Below, piece by piece: positions 11,698-23,703 of a stretch of DNA of 64,000 nt (positions within the stretch are counted from its first letter, which is position 1; the number at the start of each line of letters is the position of its first letter). The DNA comes from Dryocosmus kuriphilus (taxonomy: Eukaryota > Arthropoda > Insecta > Hymenoptera > Cynipidae). The stretch is taken from positions 30,645,564 to 30,709,563 of the forward strand of contig CM076197.1 of assembly GCA_038277395.1 (NCBI GenBank). Direction: 5' to 3'. The notes under the pieces were generated by a model. The model had not been told where the DNA came from. It did not search any database and was given only the letters and a program-made list of their open reading frames with translations. The position numbers and the translations under genes are program-made.

Positions 11698-11872
11698 GAT
11701 AAAAATCGTGTTCATGTGTCAGAAGAAAAATGCAAAGTAATTAAAGATTTAAAAATTCCAGCAAATCAAAGAAGTATCTGCTTTTATCGGGAAAATAAAC
11801 TATTATGATAAATATATTAAAAGTCGCGCAGAATTACTCAAACCACTTTGTGATTGTTTGACTCAAGAGAAA
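11698..11872 (+). pseudogene. reverse transcriptase of gypsy-like element A (continuation)
   Basis: RT thumb/connection sequence of the same pol that ends at 7545: NRVHVSEEKCKVIKDLKIP, then after a frameshift EVSAFIGKINYYDKYIKS and RAELLKPLCDCL. It is truncated where the LINE 5' end (ggcttccgtttccagc) begins. Confidence 0.8.
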
Positions 11873-12276
11873 TTGGCTTCCGTTTCCAGCGCCGATAGTA
11901 ACAGTACACTTGTGGAAGTCTGCTTTCTTTTTGGTTTTTTTGAGGTGAAAAAGAGTTTTCTGGGGTAAAAGAAGGGTAGAAAGTGGAGTGTTGGGAAGTG
12001 GAAGGTGGGAGTGAATGAGTGGAAGGCTCGCGGAAGGCGGGAAAAGGTAAAAAAGAGACAAAGTTGTGCATGCTGTGAGTGTGAGGCTAGGTTCGGAGTC
12101 TGTTTTATGTTGGCGTGTATGCTGATTGATTGTGGTGGTGAATGTGAACGGGACGTGGGAGACGGATGGTGAATAGAATTCTGCGTTTCAATATAAATTA
12201 GTGCTTTTAAAGTGAAAATAGGGCGAAGTAGGAAAGCCAGGTGAGGGGTGGTAGGTAGTGGAGAGAGAGAGAGACG
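11873..12276 (+). mobile_element. 5' end / 5'UTR of a LINE (I/R1-like non-LTR retrotransposon)
   Basis: Starts TGGCTTCCGTTTCCAGCGCC followed by gatagtaacag. The short LINE copy at 23704-24739 starts, on its own strand, with the closely related ggcttccgttttcggtgctg and gatagtgatgg. This fixes the 5' end of the family. The region is G/T-rich on this strand. The minus-strand open frames here (about 11834-12312) are low-complexity Ser/Pro/Phe/His shadows. LINE coding resumes at 43410, on the far side of gypsy element B. ORF1 is absent, so either this copy was internally deleted or the two parts come from different copies. Confidence 0.65.
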
Positions 12277-12699
12277 TGTAACAAGGATGTTACATCGGCA
12301 AGGCCCTGACAAGAGGACCGCGTCCGAAACAGGGCGAAGCTTGCCGAGGGGTCCCGAGCGAGTTGCGGGTTGCGAGACGCGCCGCCGGTTATCAGCCTCC
12401 AGTCTTGGCCGTATTGTCGTCCAGTCTCCAGTCTTCGTCTCAGTCTCGCTTTGGCTCTTAAGCCGATTAACTAGTTCAGTCTTGTGTAGCCCCTCGGGGC
12501 AAGGAATTCGCTTACCGTTTGGGTTAAAATGTGTTTCGAATCTTATCCCCTACCCCGCTGTCGGGAGCTGCGACTTTAGACTTTCTTCGTAAGTAAATAA
12601 ACTCTTATTATTTACTTCCTGCATTTTTCTCATTGTGTTCTTCCCTAATTTCTCGGCCTCCAGGTCCTTTTCCCTTCCCTGACTAGAGCATGCTCTACA
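12277..12699 (+). repeat. 5' LTR of gypsy-like element B
   Basis: 423 bp, TGTAACAAGGATGTTACATC to CATGCTCTACA. The matching 3' LTR (422 bp) is at 42988-43409 in the same orientation. Highly similar blocks include aagaggatcg/accg, ccgaaacagggc, gactttagactttcttcg and actcttattatttacttcct. The 4 bp outside are GACG here and GATG beyond the 3' LTR, a one-mismatch candidate target duplication. The plus-strand open frame 12248-12592 lies inside the LTR and is not a gene. Confidence 0.82.
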
Positions 12700-12789
12700 C
12701 CTCGCGCCCAAGGTAAAATAAAAAAAATCTCTTATTTCTTTTTCCTTCTCCCCCCGACATTAGGGAGCACAAGTAAAGGGAAAACACCT

Positions 12790-13130
12790 CACACTCACTC
12801 AAACTCCACAAATTTTGACCATACCTTTGACTCCAATTTGCATGGCTGTATATATTTTGTCTCGCCACACATTTTTAATATTTCTGATGCATTTTGTGAT
12901 GATATTTCTGATTTTGTAATATTTTCGATGCCTTTTGTGATGATATTTCCGATTTTGTAATGTTTCTGATGCCTTTTGTGAAGATATATCTGATTTTGTA
13001 ATATTTCTGATGCCTTTCGTGATGATATTTCTGATTTTGTAATGTTTTTGATACTATTTTTCGATGTTTCTGATTTTTTCCATAATGTGTTCGAAAATTT
13101 TACAGTGTACATAAAGTGAACCAATCGTTA
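12790..13130. repeat. 41-bp minisatellite in the 5' leader of gypsy element B
   Basis: About four to five copies of a unit of about 41 bp between roughly 12890 and 13080. Core words are tgatgatatttctgattttg and taatatttctgatgcctttt. Frequent in retrotransposon leaders. No gene. The open frame at 12795-13124 (minus) is the repeat read through. Confidence 0.8.
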
Positions 13131-14140
13131 GGATGTATATTTTTCAGACCTCGAATTTTTGAGGATCGTAAATGAAATCTTTTGATTTTTAAAGTGGGGC
13201 AAAACCAAGTCAGAAGAAAAGAGTTAAAAAGGATAAAATTCTAAAGAAAAATTTCAAGTTTCGGGGAATTATAAAACCAGTGAAAGATAAATTAAGTAAA
13301 CCTAAAATGGGAAAATTGAAATCCGAAAATAAAATAAAATCAGGGGAATTAGAAACAATTTGCGGCATACATTAAATACTTCCCGGACTGTACACATAGC
13401 GGTTAGGTACCAGGATCGCAAAGGTCACGCGCTATACTGGGTAAACGGAGACCGGTATAGGAAAAATAAGTATAATTTCGTGTCGTAAATAATTGAGTTT
13501 GTAATTGATTTGGTGATTCAAAATATTATTTGTAAACCAGTAAGGAGATATAATTCATTCCAAACGTCGCATCAAAAGTACAAACTATTGTGCGTCACAG
13601 CGAATCTGGGCGAACGGCAGACTGTACACACAGCCCCACAAGTGCTGAACGCTCAAAGGTCACGCGCCGTACTTTGAAAACAAAGCAACATAACGCAGAA
13701 ATAGCAAAATTTCGGGATCAAAATTAATTACTTTTTTATTGAAAACATCGAATCGAATTATGGTAGGTATAGAGAAACCGTAAAGAAGAAATAATACAAG
13801 TCCAAAGCTAGTAAGCTGAATCGAGACTATACAGGGTATTCAAGAATATTGGACAACACATTGGAGTGTATATATCTAGGGTGTCCAATACGTAAATGCA
13901 TTACACACACAAAGTAGGGTAGTAACAACGGTTTAACAGCCCAAGCAATCGCGGATACTACAAAGGGAATTTTTTAAGCAGATTTCAAAAAGTAAAATAG
14001 AAAATAATGAAATTAAGATCAGCAAAGATTAAAACATTAAACATAAAAATGGACTAACAAACTAATATCGAAACGGACCATGACAGCCTTGACTAAGAAG
14101 GTGCAGCGGCACAACCAGTTGAGAAAACAAGTAGAGAAAA
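13131..14140 (+). other. 5' leader of gypsy element B
   Basis: Noncoding, AT-rich. It contains a duplicated motif: ctgtacacatagc...caaaggtcacgcgc at about 13390-13430 and ctgtacacacagc...caaaggtcacgcgcc at about 13620-13670. No protein similarity recognised. Confidence 0.5.
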
Positions 14141-14141
14141 C

Positions 14142-15090
14142 TTGGCAGTAACGCCACAACCTCAGAAAGGGGGAGAACCTTTACAGAAAAATACCGGGAT
14201 GAATCCGAAAACGATTAACCGATCTGTGGAACGAGGTAGAAGTTTTTATAAAAATAATACCGAAGTTCCACAGAAGGGAAGGTTTCGAAAGAGTTTAGAG
14301 GTCCCGAACAGACAAACAATGAATATAGTTAACCCATATGAGTCACTAGTCTGGGACAATACAGGCGTACCAGCACTAAATTTACTCAGACAACAAAAAA
14401 CTTTAACAACTGGTCGCGATATTTTAAAAATAACTAACGTCAGGACTTTTGAGATTGACTCCTTCCTATATGAAAATACTCAATTTTTGTTGGAAACCGA
14501 CGAACTCTTGGACAGTGCGGAATATAATGAATTCATGGATAGGCAAAGGGAAATATTTTTTAGATACAAAGCGGAAAAAGCAAAATCCATGAAATAAAAT
14601 TTAAACCCACAGGCCCATAGCTCGTTCGATAAATAATCGGTTGATAGAGGAAAATCATAAAATTTACCAAGGAATAGAAGAAACAAAACGCGCAGTAGAC
14701 AGTCGGTACAGTTACCTTGAGAGAAGGTTACAAGAACCAATTAGTAATTTTGAAAAAAATCTATAAATAACAGAACACACAGAGAAACTAATTGTAAATT
14801 ATATGACTCAGACTTTAGCGACAATCAAGGGGACAATTTAATTACTGACCGAAACAGAAATTGTAGAATTTCGACAACAAGAGAAAGATCGAATAGACAG
14901 TCGCGCAGCTATAGAGGGAATTCGAAAAGCAATACGAACAGGCAAAATATCCAGAGCAATAATTCGAAAAACGCGGGCAATGGTGAAAAAACAAGCGACA
15001 TCAATTACTTTTATTGCAAAATGCCGGGTCATTTAAAAAAAGAATGCCCATACTATTTATACAATAAGGGAAACAACCAGGGCGGTTAGT
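14142..15090 (+). pseudogene. gag of gypsy-like element B
   Basis: A 151-codon open segment (14142-14597; it opens with TTG, so the true start is uncertain) contains NPYESLVWDNTGVPALNLLR and a charged helical end. After several frame changes, a nucleocapsid knuckle appears at about 15006-15092: YFYCKMPGHLKKECPYYLYN. It fits CCHC except that the first Cys has become Tyr. Expected gag position and order relative to the protease that follows. No intact frame. Confidence 0.6.
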
Positions 15091-15198
15091 AGGCTAAAAT
15101 AAATTATCGCCTATTACCGGAACGCCAGAAATGCTAAGTTCGGATAAAGATGAAGCGACGGAAACGCGCTTCCATTTAATGACCAAATTCGAAAACAA

Positions 15199-15810
15199 CT
15201 GACACAGAATTTTGGTAGACACAGGTGCATCACATTCTACGTGGGAAAGGAATCGATAGCAGAAATTAAAAAGGTGAAATTTAATATTTTTAAACCAGAT
15301 TTAAAGAGCCTATTAGTAGCTAACGGCGGAAAGGCGGAAATTATTGGACAAGTAGTCATCCCCATTTTAATAGGTAGGAAGGTTAAACATGTAGTTTTCA
15401 GGTTAGTCCCAAAACTAAATTCGGTAAGAATATTAGGCACAAATATGCCCACGCGCTATTCAATGGAAGCGCAACCCAACTCTTTACCCCTCACAATCAC
15501 AGAAGACTCACTCAAAATCAAAACAGAACATGAAAGTACAAAAAAGGATAAGAAGCATAATAGGGATAAGAAGGATAATAGAGATAAGAAGGATAATAGG
15601 GATAAGAAGGATAACAAGGATAATAATGATAATAAGAATAATGAGGATAAAGAGGCTAAGAAGGAGAGGATAAATATAAATAGTAGTAATAAGCTAGATA
15701 TTAGAAAGGAAAACGCAAACGCGAAATCGAATCCGAAATTCGGAGGAAAAATTAGTTTAAAAAGCGATAGGGAAGTCGACAGAACCAAATTCAAGAACGA
15801 AAATAGCTAA
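15199..15810 (+). pseudogene. retropepsin-like protease and charged linker of gypsy element B
   Basis: The aspartic protease active site ILVDTGASHST lies at about 15207-15240. A frameshift follows, then a continuous frame (15241-15810). That frame continues the protease fold (KSLLVANGGKAEIIGQVVIP, SVRILGTNM) and enters a strongly repetitive Lys/Asp/Asn linker (about 15535-15660, a run of DKKDNRDKKDN units). The linker is coded by a ggataagaa/gataatag microsatellite. The Leu/Ser-rich minus-strand frame over it is a shadow. Confidence 0.7.
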
Positions 15811-16418
15811 ATGCCCCTAGTAGCTAGTAATAAACACCCATCCCAAAAAGCACAAAATGCACAAATTCCTGTAACAAATCCTGGCGAGGATATCCCTAAT
15901 TTAATAAACATCTCCACAAGCAACAAATTCCAACCATTAGACGGTATCTCTACCCCAGAGACCAGCGACAACTCAGATACCCGACACTCAATTAGATTAG
16001 AAAAACAAAAGTTTAGGAAAGTTAACAAAAAGGATAATAATTCGGATAAAGTTGAAAACAACAAAAATAAGGATCGGATTAGGAAAACCGGCAGTAACCT
16101 TAGTATAGATAATAAGGTCGCTGAATTTAGAAAGGATAAAGACATGAAAAAAATTAGCGAATTAATAGAAAGGAATAATAGAAACCAATGATTTAGTTTT
16201 AGAAACAGGGCAATTTCAGAAATAAGGTATTTGGGCTTCAAAGTTAATGAAAAATGATTACAAGCTGATGAGGACAAAATACAGCCAATCCTCAACTTTC
16301 CAAAACCGAAAAATGTTAATCAAGTCGAAAGAATAATAGGAATGACTAGCTGGTATAGAAAATTCATACCAAATTTTTCGGAAGTGATTAAACCCCCAAA
16401 ATAGATTATTAAAAAAGA
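15811..16418 (+). pseudogene. linker and RT fragment of gypsy element B
   Basis: An open frame of 126 codons (15811-16191) is low-complexity and charged, without a recognised domain. It is followed at about 16196-16418 by the end of a reverse transcriptase: ISEIRYLGFKVNE, LQADEDKIQPILNFPKPKN, VNQVERIIGMTSWYRKFIPN, FSEVIKP. This is the segment just downstream of the palm in gypsy pol. The catalytic YxDD region is missing, so the domain is internally deleted. It ends at the target site of the P-like element. Confidence 0.75.
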
Positions 16419-16679
16419 AACAGGCAATGACCTTAAAGTTCTGAACGTTCAAATGAACGGTGACAAAAAAAATTTTATATAACGAATTTTTTTTGCCACA
16501 GATTTTTGCAAAGACAAGAAAATAAATCCCGCGCATAAAAATACGCAACTTTCTAATTTAGGGGATGGGCAACCACCCTTAACATGAAATGTGAATGTAC
16601 AGAAGCGAAATCGACAAAGTTCAAATTTACTTACTGCAATAATTACTCCAAACGTTATAAATCATCGCAAGAATCAAAT

Positions 16680-19099
16680 TCGTAATCATCTGAGTTCCCG
16701 CACACCCCCCTAAAAACACACCTTGCGGGATATGCCCAAAAAAATCAATAAAACGGTCCACTGTATCCAAAGTTTGTAACTTTTTAGTAATTTTTTCAAT
16801 TACAAATTTCTCTTTCCTAATCTGCCGAAGAATAGTCCCAGTAAAAAATTCCGCACGAACCCCTAAAAACCACGCGTTACGGAATATGCCCAAAAAAATC
16901 AATAAAACGGACCACTCTATCGAAGTTTTTAACTTTGTTGTGACTTTATTGGCTCGAAATGTCTCCTTTTTAATCCGTCGAAGAATAGTCATAGCAAAAA
17001 ATTCCGCGCGAACCCACAAAAACCATCCCTAACGGTATATGCCCAAAGAATCGAAAAATCGGCCCACTGTATGTAAAATTTGTAACTTTGTTGTGATTTT
17101 ATTGGCTCAAAATTTCTCCTTTTTAATTCGACGAAGAGTAGTCATAGTAAAAAATTCCGCACAAACACCCAAAAACCACCCCTTACGGAAAATTACAAAA
17201 AATTCAATAAAACGGTTCACTCTATCCAAAGTTTGTAACTTTTTTTTGATTTTTTCTATTATAAATTTCTCTTTTTTAATCTGCCGAAGAATAGTCCCAG
17301 TAAAAGATTCCGCGCGAACCCCCAAAAACTACCTGTTACGGAATATGTCCAAAAAAATGAATAAAACGGACCACTGTATCTAAAGTTTGTAACTTTGTTG
17401 TGATTTTATTGGCTCGTAATGTCTACTTTTTAATGCGCCGAAGAATAGTCGGAGTAGAAAATTCCGCGCGAACACCTAAAAACCACCCCTAACGGAATAT
17501 GCACAAAAAATCAATAAAATGGATTACTGTATCTCCGGTTTGTAACTTTGCTGTAATTTTTTTGGCTCGAAATGTCTCCTTTTTAATCTGCCGAAGAACG
17601 TTTATGTAAAAAATTCCGCACGAGCCCGTAAAAACCACGCCTGACGGAATGTGCCAAAAAAAATCAATAAAACGGAGCACTTTGTTATGATTTTATTGGC
17701 TAGAGATGATTCTCTTTCAATCCGTCCAAGAATAGTCTTAGTAAAAAAGTCCGCACGAACCCGTAAAAACAACCCCTTACGGAGTATGCCCAAAAAATAA
17801 ATAAAGCGGACCACTTTATCTAAATTTTGTAACTTTTTATGATTTTATTGGCTCGAAATGTCTCCTTTTTAATCCCCCAAAGAATGATGATGGTAAAAAA
17901 TTCGGTCAAGCCCTTAAAAGCCACCCTTTACGGAAAATGACCAAAAATTCAATAGAATGGTCCACTCTATTTAAAGTTTGTAACTTTTTAGTAATTTTTT
18001 CAATTATAAATTTCTCTTTTCTAATCTGCCAAAGATAGTCTCAGTAAAAAATACCATACGAACCCCTAGAAACCAACTCTTACGGAATATGCCCAAAGAA
18101 TCAATAAAACAGACCACTGTATCTAAAGTTTGTAACTTTATTATGATTTTATTGTCTCGAAATGCCTCCTTATTAATCCGCCATAGAATAGTCATGGTAA
18201 AAAATTCCGCGCGAACCCGTAAAAACCACCCCTAACGGAATATGCCCAAAAAATCAAAAGAACAGCCCACTGTATCTAAAGTTTGTAACTTTGTTGTAAT
18301 TTTATTGGCTCGAAATGTCTCCTTTTTAGTCCCCCGAAGAATAGTCATTTTAAAAATTCAGCGCGAATCCGCAAAAACCACCCCTAACGGAATATCCCCA
18401 AAAAATCAAAAGAACGGCCCACTGTATCTAAAGGTTGTAACTTTCTTGTGATTTTATTGGCTCTAAATGTTTCCTTTTTAATCCGCTGAAGAGTGGTCAT
18501 AGTATAGGATTCCGAGCGATCCCTTAAAAACCACCCCTTACGGAAAATGACAAAAAATTCAATAGAACGGTTCACTCTATCCAATGTTTGTAACTTTTCA
18601 GTGATTTTTTTTATTATAAATTTCTTTTTTTTTGATCTTCCGAAGAATAGTCGCAGTAAAAAATTCCGCGCGAACCCGAAAAAACCACCCCTAGCGGAAC
18701 ATGCCCAAAAAATCAAAAAAACGGCCCACTGTATCTAAAGTTTTGTAACTTTGTTGTGATTTTATTGACTCGAAATGTCTCCTTTTTACTTCCCAGAAGA
18801 ATACTCATGGTAATAAATTCCGCGCAAACCCGTAAAAAACCACCCCTAACGGAATATGCCCAAAAAATCAAAAAAACAGACAACTGTATCTAGAGTTTGT
18901 AACTCTCTTGTGATTTGATTAGCTCGAAATGTCTCCTTTTTAATCCGACGAAGTTTAGTCATAGTAAAAAATTCCGCACAAACCCCTAAAAGCCACCCCT
19001 TACGGAAAATGACAAAAAATTCAAAAACGGTTCACTCTATCCAAAGTTTATAACTTTTTAGTGATTTTTTCTATTATAAATTTCTCTTTTTTAATCTGC
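16680..19099. repeat. Satellite-like left TIR arm, about 16 units of about 152 bp
   Basis: Units recur every 150-157 bp (one is about 132 bp), marked by acggaatatgcccaaaaaat, aaagtttgtaactttgttgt, ggctcgaaatgtctcctttt and aagaatagtcatagtaaaaa. Two unit subtypes are mixed: the ggctcgaaatgtctcc type and the ttataaatttctcttttt type. All open frames listed between 16627 and 18738 on both strands are read-through of this array. One further unit is displaced to about 20432-20570 by the insert at 19109. Confidence 0.9.
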
Positions 19100-19108
19100 C
19101 GAAGAATA

Positions 19109-20422
19109 TATAAATAACATTAAGACATTATGTAGGTCATACGGTCATTTTTATTCAACTTCCAATTCAAAATCGACGACGTTTCGACACTGTCTGTGTG
19201 TCTTTTTCAAGTCTAAATAATATGTACAAAGTTAAAATATATAAAAGAACAATCAGGCAACTTATAAACTATTAAAGCGTAATTAAATACCTTGGATGCA
19301 TGTTGTGTAAACTCAGAATAAAATCGGATCCATTATCAATCAAGGACCAATTGTACAGATATATGTAACGATGAAATTATGAACATGATATAATAACCAC
19401 CTTTTATAAAAACCATCACAATTTATTTGTGGTATGATAATGTGATGTGAAAAAAGTGTTTAAGGTACCATCAGTTATTATACGCTGTAAACGGTACTTT
19501 AAATAATTGGAAAGATTACCTAAATTATGAATATTTTTACATAAACTTTCAATTTCTAACTTCAAACATTTTTCTTGATTGGTCCTTGATTGATAATGAA
19601 TCCGATTTTATTCTTAGTTTATACAACATGTATCCAAGGTATTTAATTACGTTTTAATAGTTTATAAGGACACACAAACAGTGTCGAAACGTCGTCAATT
19701 TTGAACTGGAAGTTGAATAAAAATGACCCGTATGATCTAATGAACATGATGTCTTAATGTTACTTATATACTCATGACGGTCTAAGAAAGTAGTGATTTG
19801 ATACAAATCCTGTATCTCATTGATAAAGGTCAATAACGTTTTGGAAATCATGAGTTACTTATCTATCGTTTCGGAAAAATATGGTGATGTCACGAGAAAA
19901 CAGATGAACAGTTGGATTAACATAAACAGAAAACTCGTCATCCTGAAGGAGCAACGCACCTTTTCGATTAGATGCAGAAAAATAACTCTTTTTTCCAGCA
20001 CACTTAGAACTTTATACAAGTAATTTTAAAATTTATTAATTTAAATGATTCTTCGTTTTATAAATTTCAAAAAGACCAAATTTTACTTTCAAGAAAAATG
20101 TTTGAAGTTAGAAATTGAAAGTTTATGTAAAAATATTCATAATTTAGGTAATCTTTCCAATTATTTAAAGTAGTACGTTTACAGCGTATAGTAACTGATG
20201 GTACCTTAAACACTATTTTCACATCACAATATCATACCACAAATAAATTGTGATGGTTTTTATAAAAGGTGGTTATTATATCATGTTCATAATTTCATCG
20301 TTACATATATCTGTACAATTGGTCCTTGATTGATAATGGCCTACATAATGTCTTAATGTTATTTATATACTCTTGACGGTCTAAGAAAGTAGTGATTTGA
20401 TACAAATCCTGTATCTTACTGT
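19109..20422. mobile_element. Penelope-like or foldback insert within the satellite
   Basis: Interrupts one satellite unit and is flanked by the 9-bp duplication CGAAGAATA (19100-19108 and 20423-20431). It has nested inverted segments: about 19116-19330 against 19570-19770, and about 19342-19580 against 20060-20330. It also contains the word gacgacgtttcgacact. That word and the inverted, partially duplicated layout recall Penelope-like retroelements. Short frames at 19654-19851 (minus) and 19820-20023 (plus, ending FSIRCRKITLFSSTLRTLY) could be remnants of the N-terminal part of such an ORF. Class assignment is tentative. Confidence 0.45.
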
Positions 20423-20570
20423 CGAAGAATAGTCAAAGTAAAAAATTCCACACGAACCCCTAAAAACCACCCCTTACGGAATATGACCAAAGAATTAATA
20501 AAACGGAACACTGTATCTAATTTTTGTAACTTTTTAGTGATTTTTTACGTTATAAATTTATCTTTTTAAC

Positions 20571-23390
20571 GTAGGCTCAGTTGTTTTCGCCTCCAAAAAA
20601 TATAAATTTATCAATTTCTTTTAACTCAAATTATAATCTTTTAGTCCTTGAGTAGAATATTGTGTGAATAATTTATTTTACAAGGTATAAAATGTTACAA
20701 TTTATTTCTAATTTTGCCTTCTAATTTCAATAATAAGTTTTACTTTAAATGATTCAAAGTTAAAAAATATTTTTTAAAAACACTCAAAATTTTAACCATT
20801 TAAAAACAATAGCTTAAATATTTCATAAATTTTATTTCTAAGCCTAAAAAATTATACAATCTCTAAACGTTAATCACTTACATTTTTTAACCAAAGCCAT
20901 AAAAAATTGAATGTTTTGGATTTTTAAAATTTTTATTTAAAAGCTTGAATAATATTAAAACATCTTTAAACAATCTGACTTCTAAGCATGCAACATTAAA
21001 GATTACTTAAACTGTTCTTAGAAATATTAAACGTGGAATCAGAAGACTGTTGAACATTGTGCAACTTAAAATTGAAAACCTCTACAATAACTGGAAAATT
21101 TCAAATATGTGGTAAAAGTCTAACAGTTTTGAAAAAGCGTATTGTACATTTTAAGGTTTATAACTTTCCACATGGTATATTTTTAAAAACTGAAGACAGT
21201 TGAAAACAAATAGCTTGAGACTTCAAAAATTAAGTTATATTTCAACTATGCACTCAAAACTTTATCAGTTTAAATTGTAATCAAAAAATTTTAACTTTTG
21301 GAGTAGATTATATAATATAAAATTATGGACTATATTATGAAAATTTTAACCGATCAGCCGTGAGGGTAAGCGGGCAGTGTCCTCCGTGGGGGCCCTTGTG
21401 AATTTGCCCGCGTGGATGGCCCACGTGGGCCTCTGGCGAGGGCCACTATTCGGGAGAGGAATAAAACGGGGCTTTTTCCACATGGGATGAGTTATCGACT
21501 TTAAACGCTTTTCAATTAAAGTTTTTGAATTTCAGACACTTTTAATTTATAACTTTTCAAAACATAAAAACTGTATTTAAAGATTGTAATTGAACAACTG
21601 AACGATTACAAAATAAGACTAAAAATAAAATGTTTTTACAAGTAAAGAAGCTTTGAATAACGTTTTGTAAACTTAATGACTTCATACTTTAAAATTTGAT
21701 GAATTGAACTCGTCAAACTCAGAAGAACTTTTAATCGAATTCATAAAATATTGCATAATTTTATGTACAGTCAAGTTAGTGACTTTTGAAGTATGTAATT
21801 ACAAAATGTTTTTCTACTAAAAATTTTAGACACTTTAGAAAGAAAAACATCAAAAAGTGTCAAATTTTTAGGTCGTAGCCTACAACATTATTGTATATAG
21901 AAAAACTCTAAAACTGAACGAGTTCAATTTTAATGCCCGTAAAAATTTAATAATTTTAAAAAACATTTCAAATTGTACATTTTACATTATTCTTATCTGG
22001 ACAACAAAATGACCTACACAAATTATGCTTTTGAAAATTTGTATTGTTCCTGATTGAGCATTTAAGAATTAAGATATTTAAAAACAAATTATTTCGAATT
22101 TAAGCTTTTCAAGATGATTTAGTTTTAAGGCTTCAAAAAATATTATACTATTTTGGAATTGCACATTTAAAACTATAATTTTCAACTGAAATTATACAAA
22201 TTAAAAAAACTTTCGAAATTAATACATTTAATTCTGAAGCGTTCAAAATTACACAATTTCAAACTTCGTCTAAAATTGAACATTTCTTAAATTAGGATCT
22301 TGAAACAAAGTTGCTAAAAATTAATAATTTTCAATTTGTGCATCACACTTCTTAAAGTTGCCTCATTTTAATCTAAAGTTCAAAATTAATAATTTGAAAA
22401 TCAATGTTAAAGCAGTTCCTTTATCAATTCTATGCAATGGAAACAACTTCAAGTTGCTGACATATACAATTAAACTGTCACATTAACATTAACATTTCAA
22501 ATTTATTAAACACATTAAAATTTCACGCGACAAAAAACATACGAAAAGCGAGCGGAAACAAAAGAGCATCATGCGGACAGACAGGCAGTCCTTTCACATT
22601 CTAAAAATAGAAAAAAAATTTAGCTGCAAATACAATGCATCCTAAATTAAAAGACAAAACATTTGATCCAAAAATTAAATTTGAAGCATTTATTTGATTT
22701 TTTTCAAAAAAGTTTCTAGCGATTTCTTGTCTTTTTTGTCTCAAAATAGTCGCTACCAATCCTAGAAAAGAAAAAAAAAAAAAAACTGAAAAGAACAAAA
22801 TTCTTTCGGTTGAACTCAATCGAGGCTAGCCGTTTTTTCTAAATAAAAAAATTTCACTTCTAATAGTATTAATTTTGAGTTTTTCTGACTAATTTCAAGT
22901 GACCTAGCGACAAAGACAAAAAAAATTTACATTAAAAAAAATAGCAGTATGCTTCTTCCATTCAAACAATATTAATTTTATGAAGAATACTTTCAAAACA
23001 TTTTAAATAAGTGTTCCATGAACCAAATGATATATATATATTACTATTCGTTACAGAAAACTGTAACCACAAATCCTCATTTTTGACTTTAAATTCCAAT
23101 TTTTCAATATTTTAAAGACTTTTAAATTTTTAAAGATTTTAAACTAGAATTTATTTGCAAATATTTTATTTATTTTATTATAAAATTTTTACAATTAATT
23201 AAAGGCTGCGTCTACTAGTCGTCCCGAAAAAGGGCGCTTTATTAATCTCATTGCTTCAAATATATAATTTCCTTAATCCTTTACATTAAGCTGCACATTT
23301 TTTAATGGAATAATAAATAATAAAATAAACATAAAATAGGAATTACTTTCAGCCGAATATCTCCTGGCTTAAAATTTTTTCGTTACAATT
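20571..23390. other. AT-rich interior of the P-like element
   Basis: Very AT-rich, with many tttaaaa, aaattttaa and ttcaaa words and no coding signal. Two exceptions: an isolated GC-rich patch at about 21355-21475 (gtgggggcccttgtg, gcccacgtgggcc), and the 40-bp motif agcgagcggaaac...gcatcatgcggacagacag at 22543-22587, shared with 672-712. Confidence 0.5.
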
Positions 23391-23396
23391 TACTCT

Positions 23397-23470
23397 GGTC
23401 TAATGGCTAAAGTTACTCAAGGTGACTGAACAGTAACGCTGCCGTTCTGCGTTCGCGTCCTCGTACTTTT
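23397..23470 (+). other. Possible tRNA-like / SINE promoter fragment
   Basis: Contains tctaatggctaaagttac (A-box-like) and, 40 bp later, gcgttcgcgtcctcg (B-box-like). A T-run follows. A second B-box-like word (agttcgaatactgg) occurs on the minus strand near 23560-23575. I cannot fold a proper cloverleaf by eye, so this is not called a tRNA. Confidence 0.25.
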
Positions 23471-23703
23471 TTCAAATTTTGTTTTAAATTTCTTTTATCT
23501 TCTAAAAACTGCACTATAAATTAAAATTAAAATGAGAAAGATACATATCATAAGCCAGTATTCGAACTAAAGCCCTTGTCTTGATCATAGTTAGACAATG
23601 CCCGAACCCTACTTTAATTGAATAATTTTGAAAAATCTATTTCGGTTTCATTGTTAGTATTAAAAGATGATTTTCCAACTTCCAAAAAAATTTCAGTTTA
23701 AGT

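Larger units (their letters stand above)
3883..11872 (+). mobile_element. gypsy-like LTR retrotransposon A, 3'-truncated, with nested insertions
   Basis: Order: 5' LTR, gag with two CCHC knuckles, retropepsin, RT. The RT frame is cut at 7545 by a DNA transposon and resumes at 11698. The resumed coding fits the expected thumb/connection segment of gypsy pol (SEEKCKVIKDL, KINYYDKYIKSRAELLKPL). Coding stops being recognisable at about 11870, where the 5' end of a LINE begins. RNase H, integrase and the 3' LTR of this copy are not found in the window. Many stops make it inactive. Confidence 0.8.

Noticed and set aside
11834..12312. Three overlapping minus-strand frames of 75-149 codons
   Set aside because: Low-complexity Ser/Pro/His/Phe shadows of the G/T-rich LINE 5' region; no domain, and they cross an element boundary.
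12248..12592. Open frame of 114 codons
   Set aside because: Lies almost entirely in the gypsy B 5' LTR; the 3' LTR equivalent is not open in the same way.
15456..15794. Leu/Ser-rich minus-strand frame that looks like membrane segments
   Set aside because: Mirror of the Lys/Asp/Asn linker microsatellite on the plus strand.
16627..19100. Many repeated frames with FFGIFRKGWFLGVRAEF-like sequence; also considered a CRISPR-like array
   Set aside because: They are a 152-bp satellite read through. Repeat units are contiguous without unique spacers and the genome is eukaryotic.
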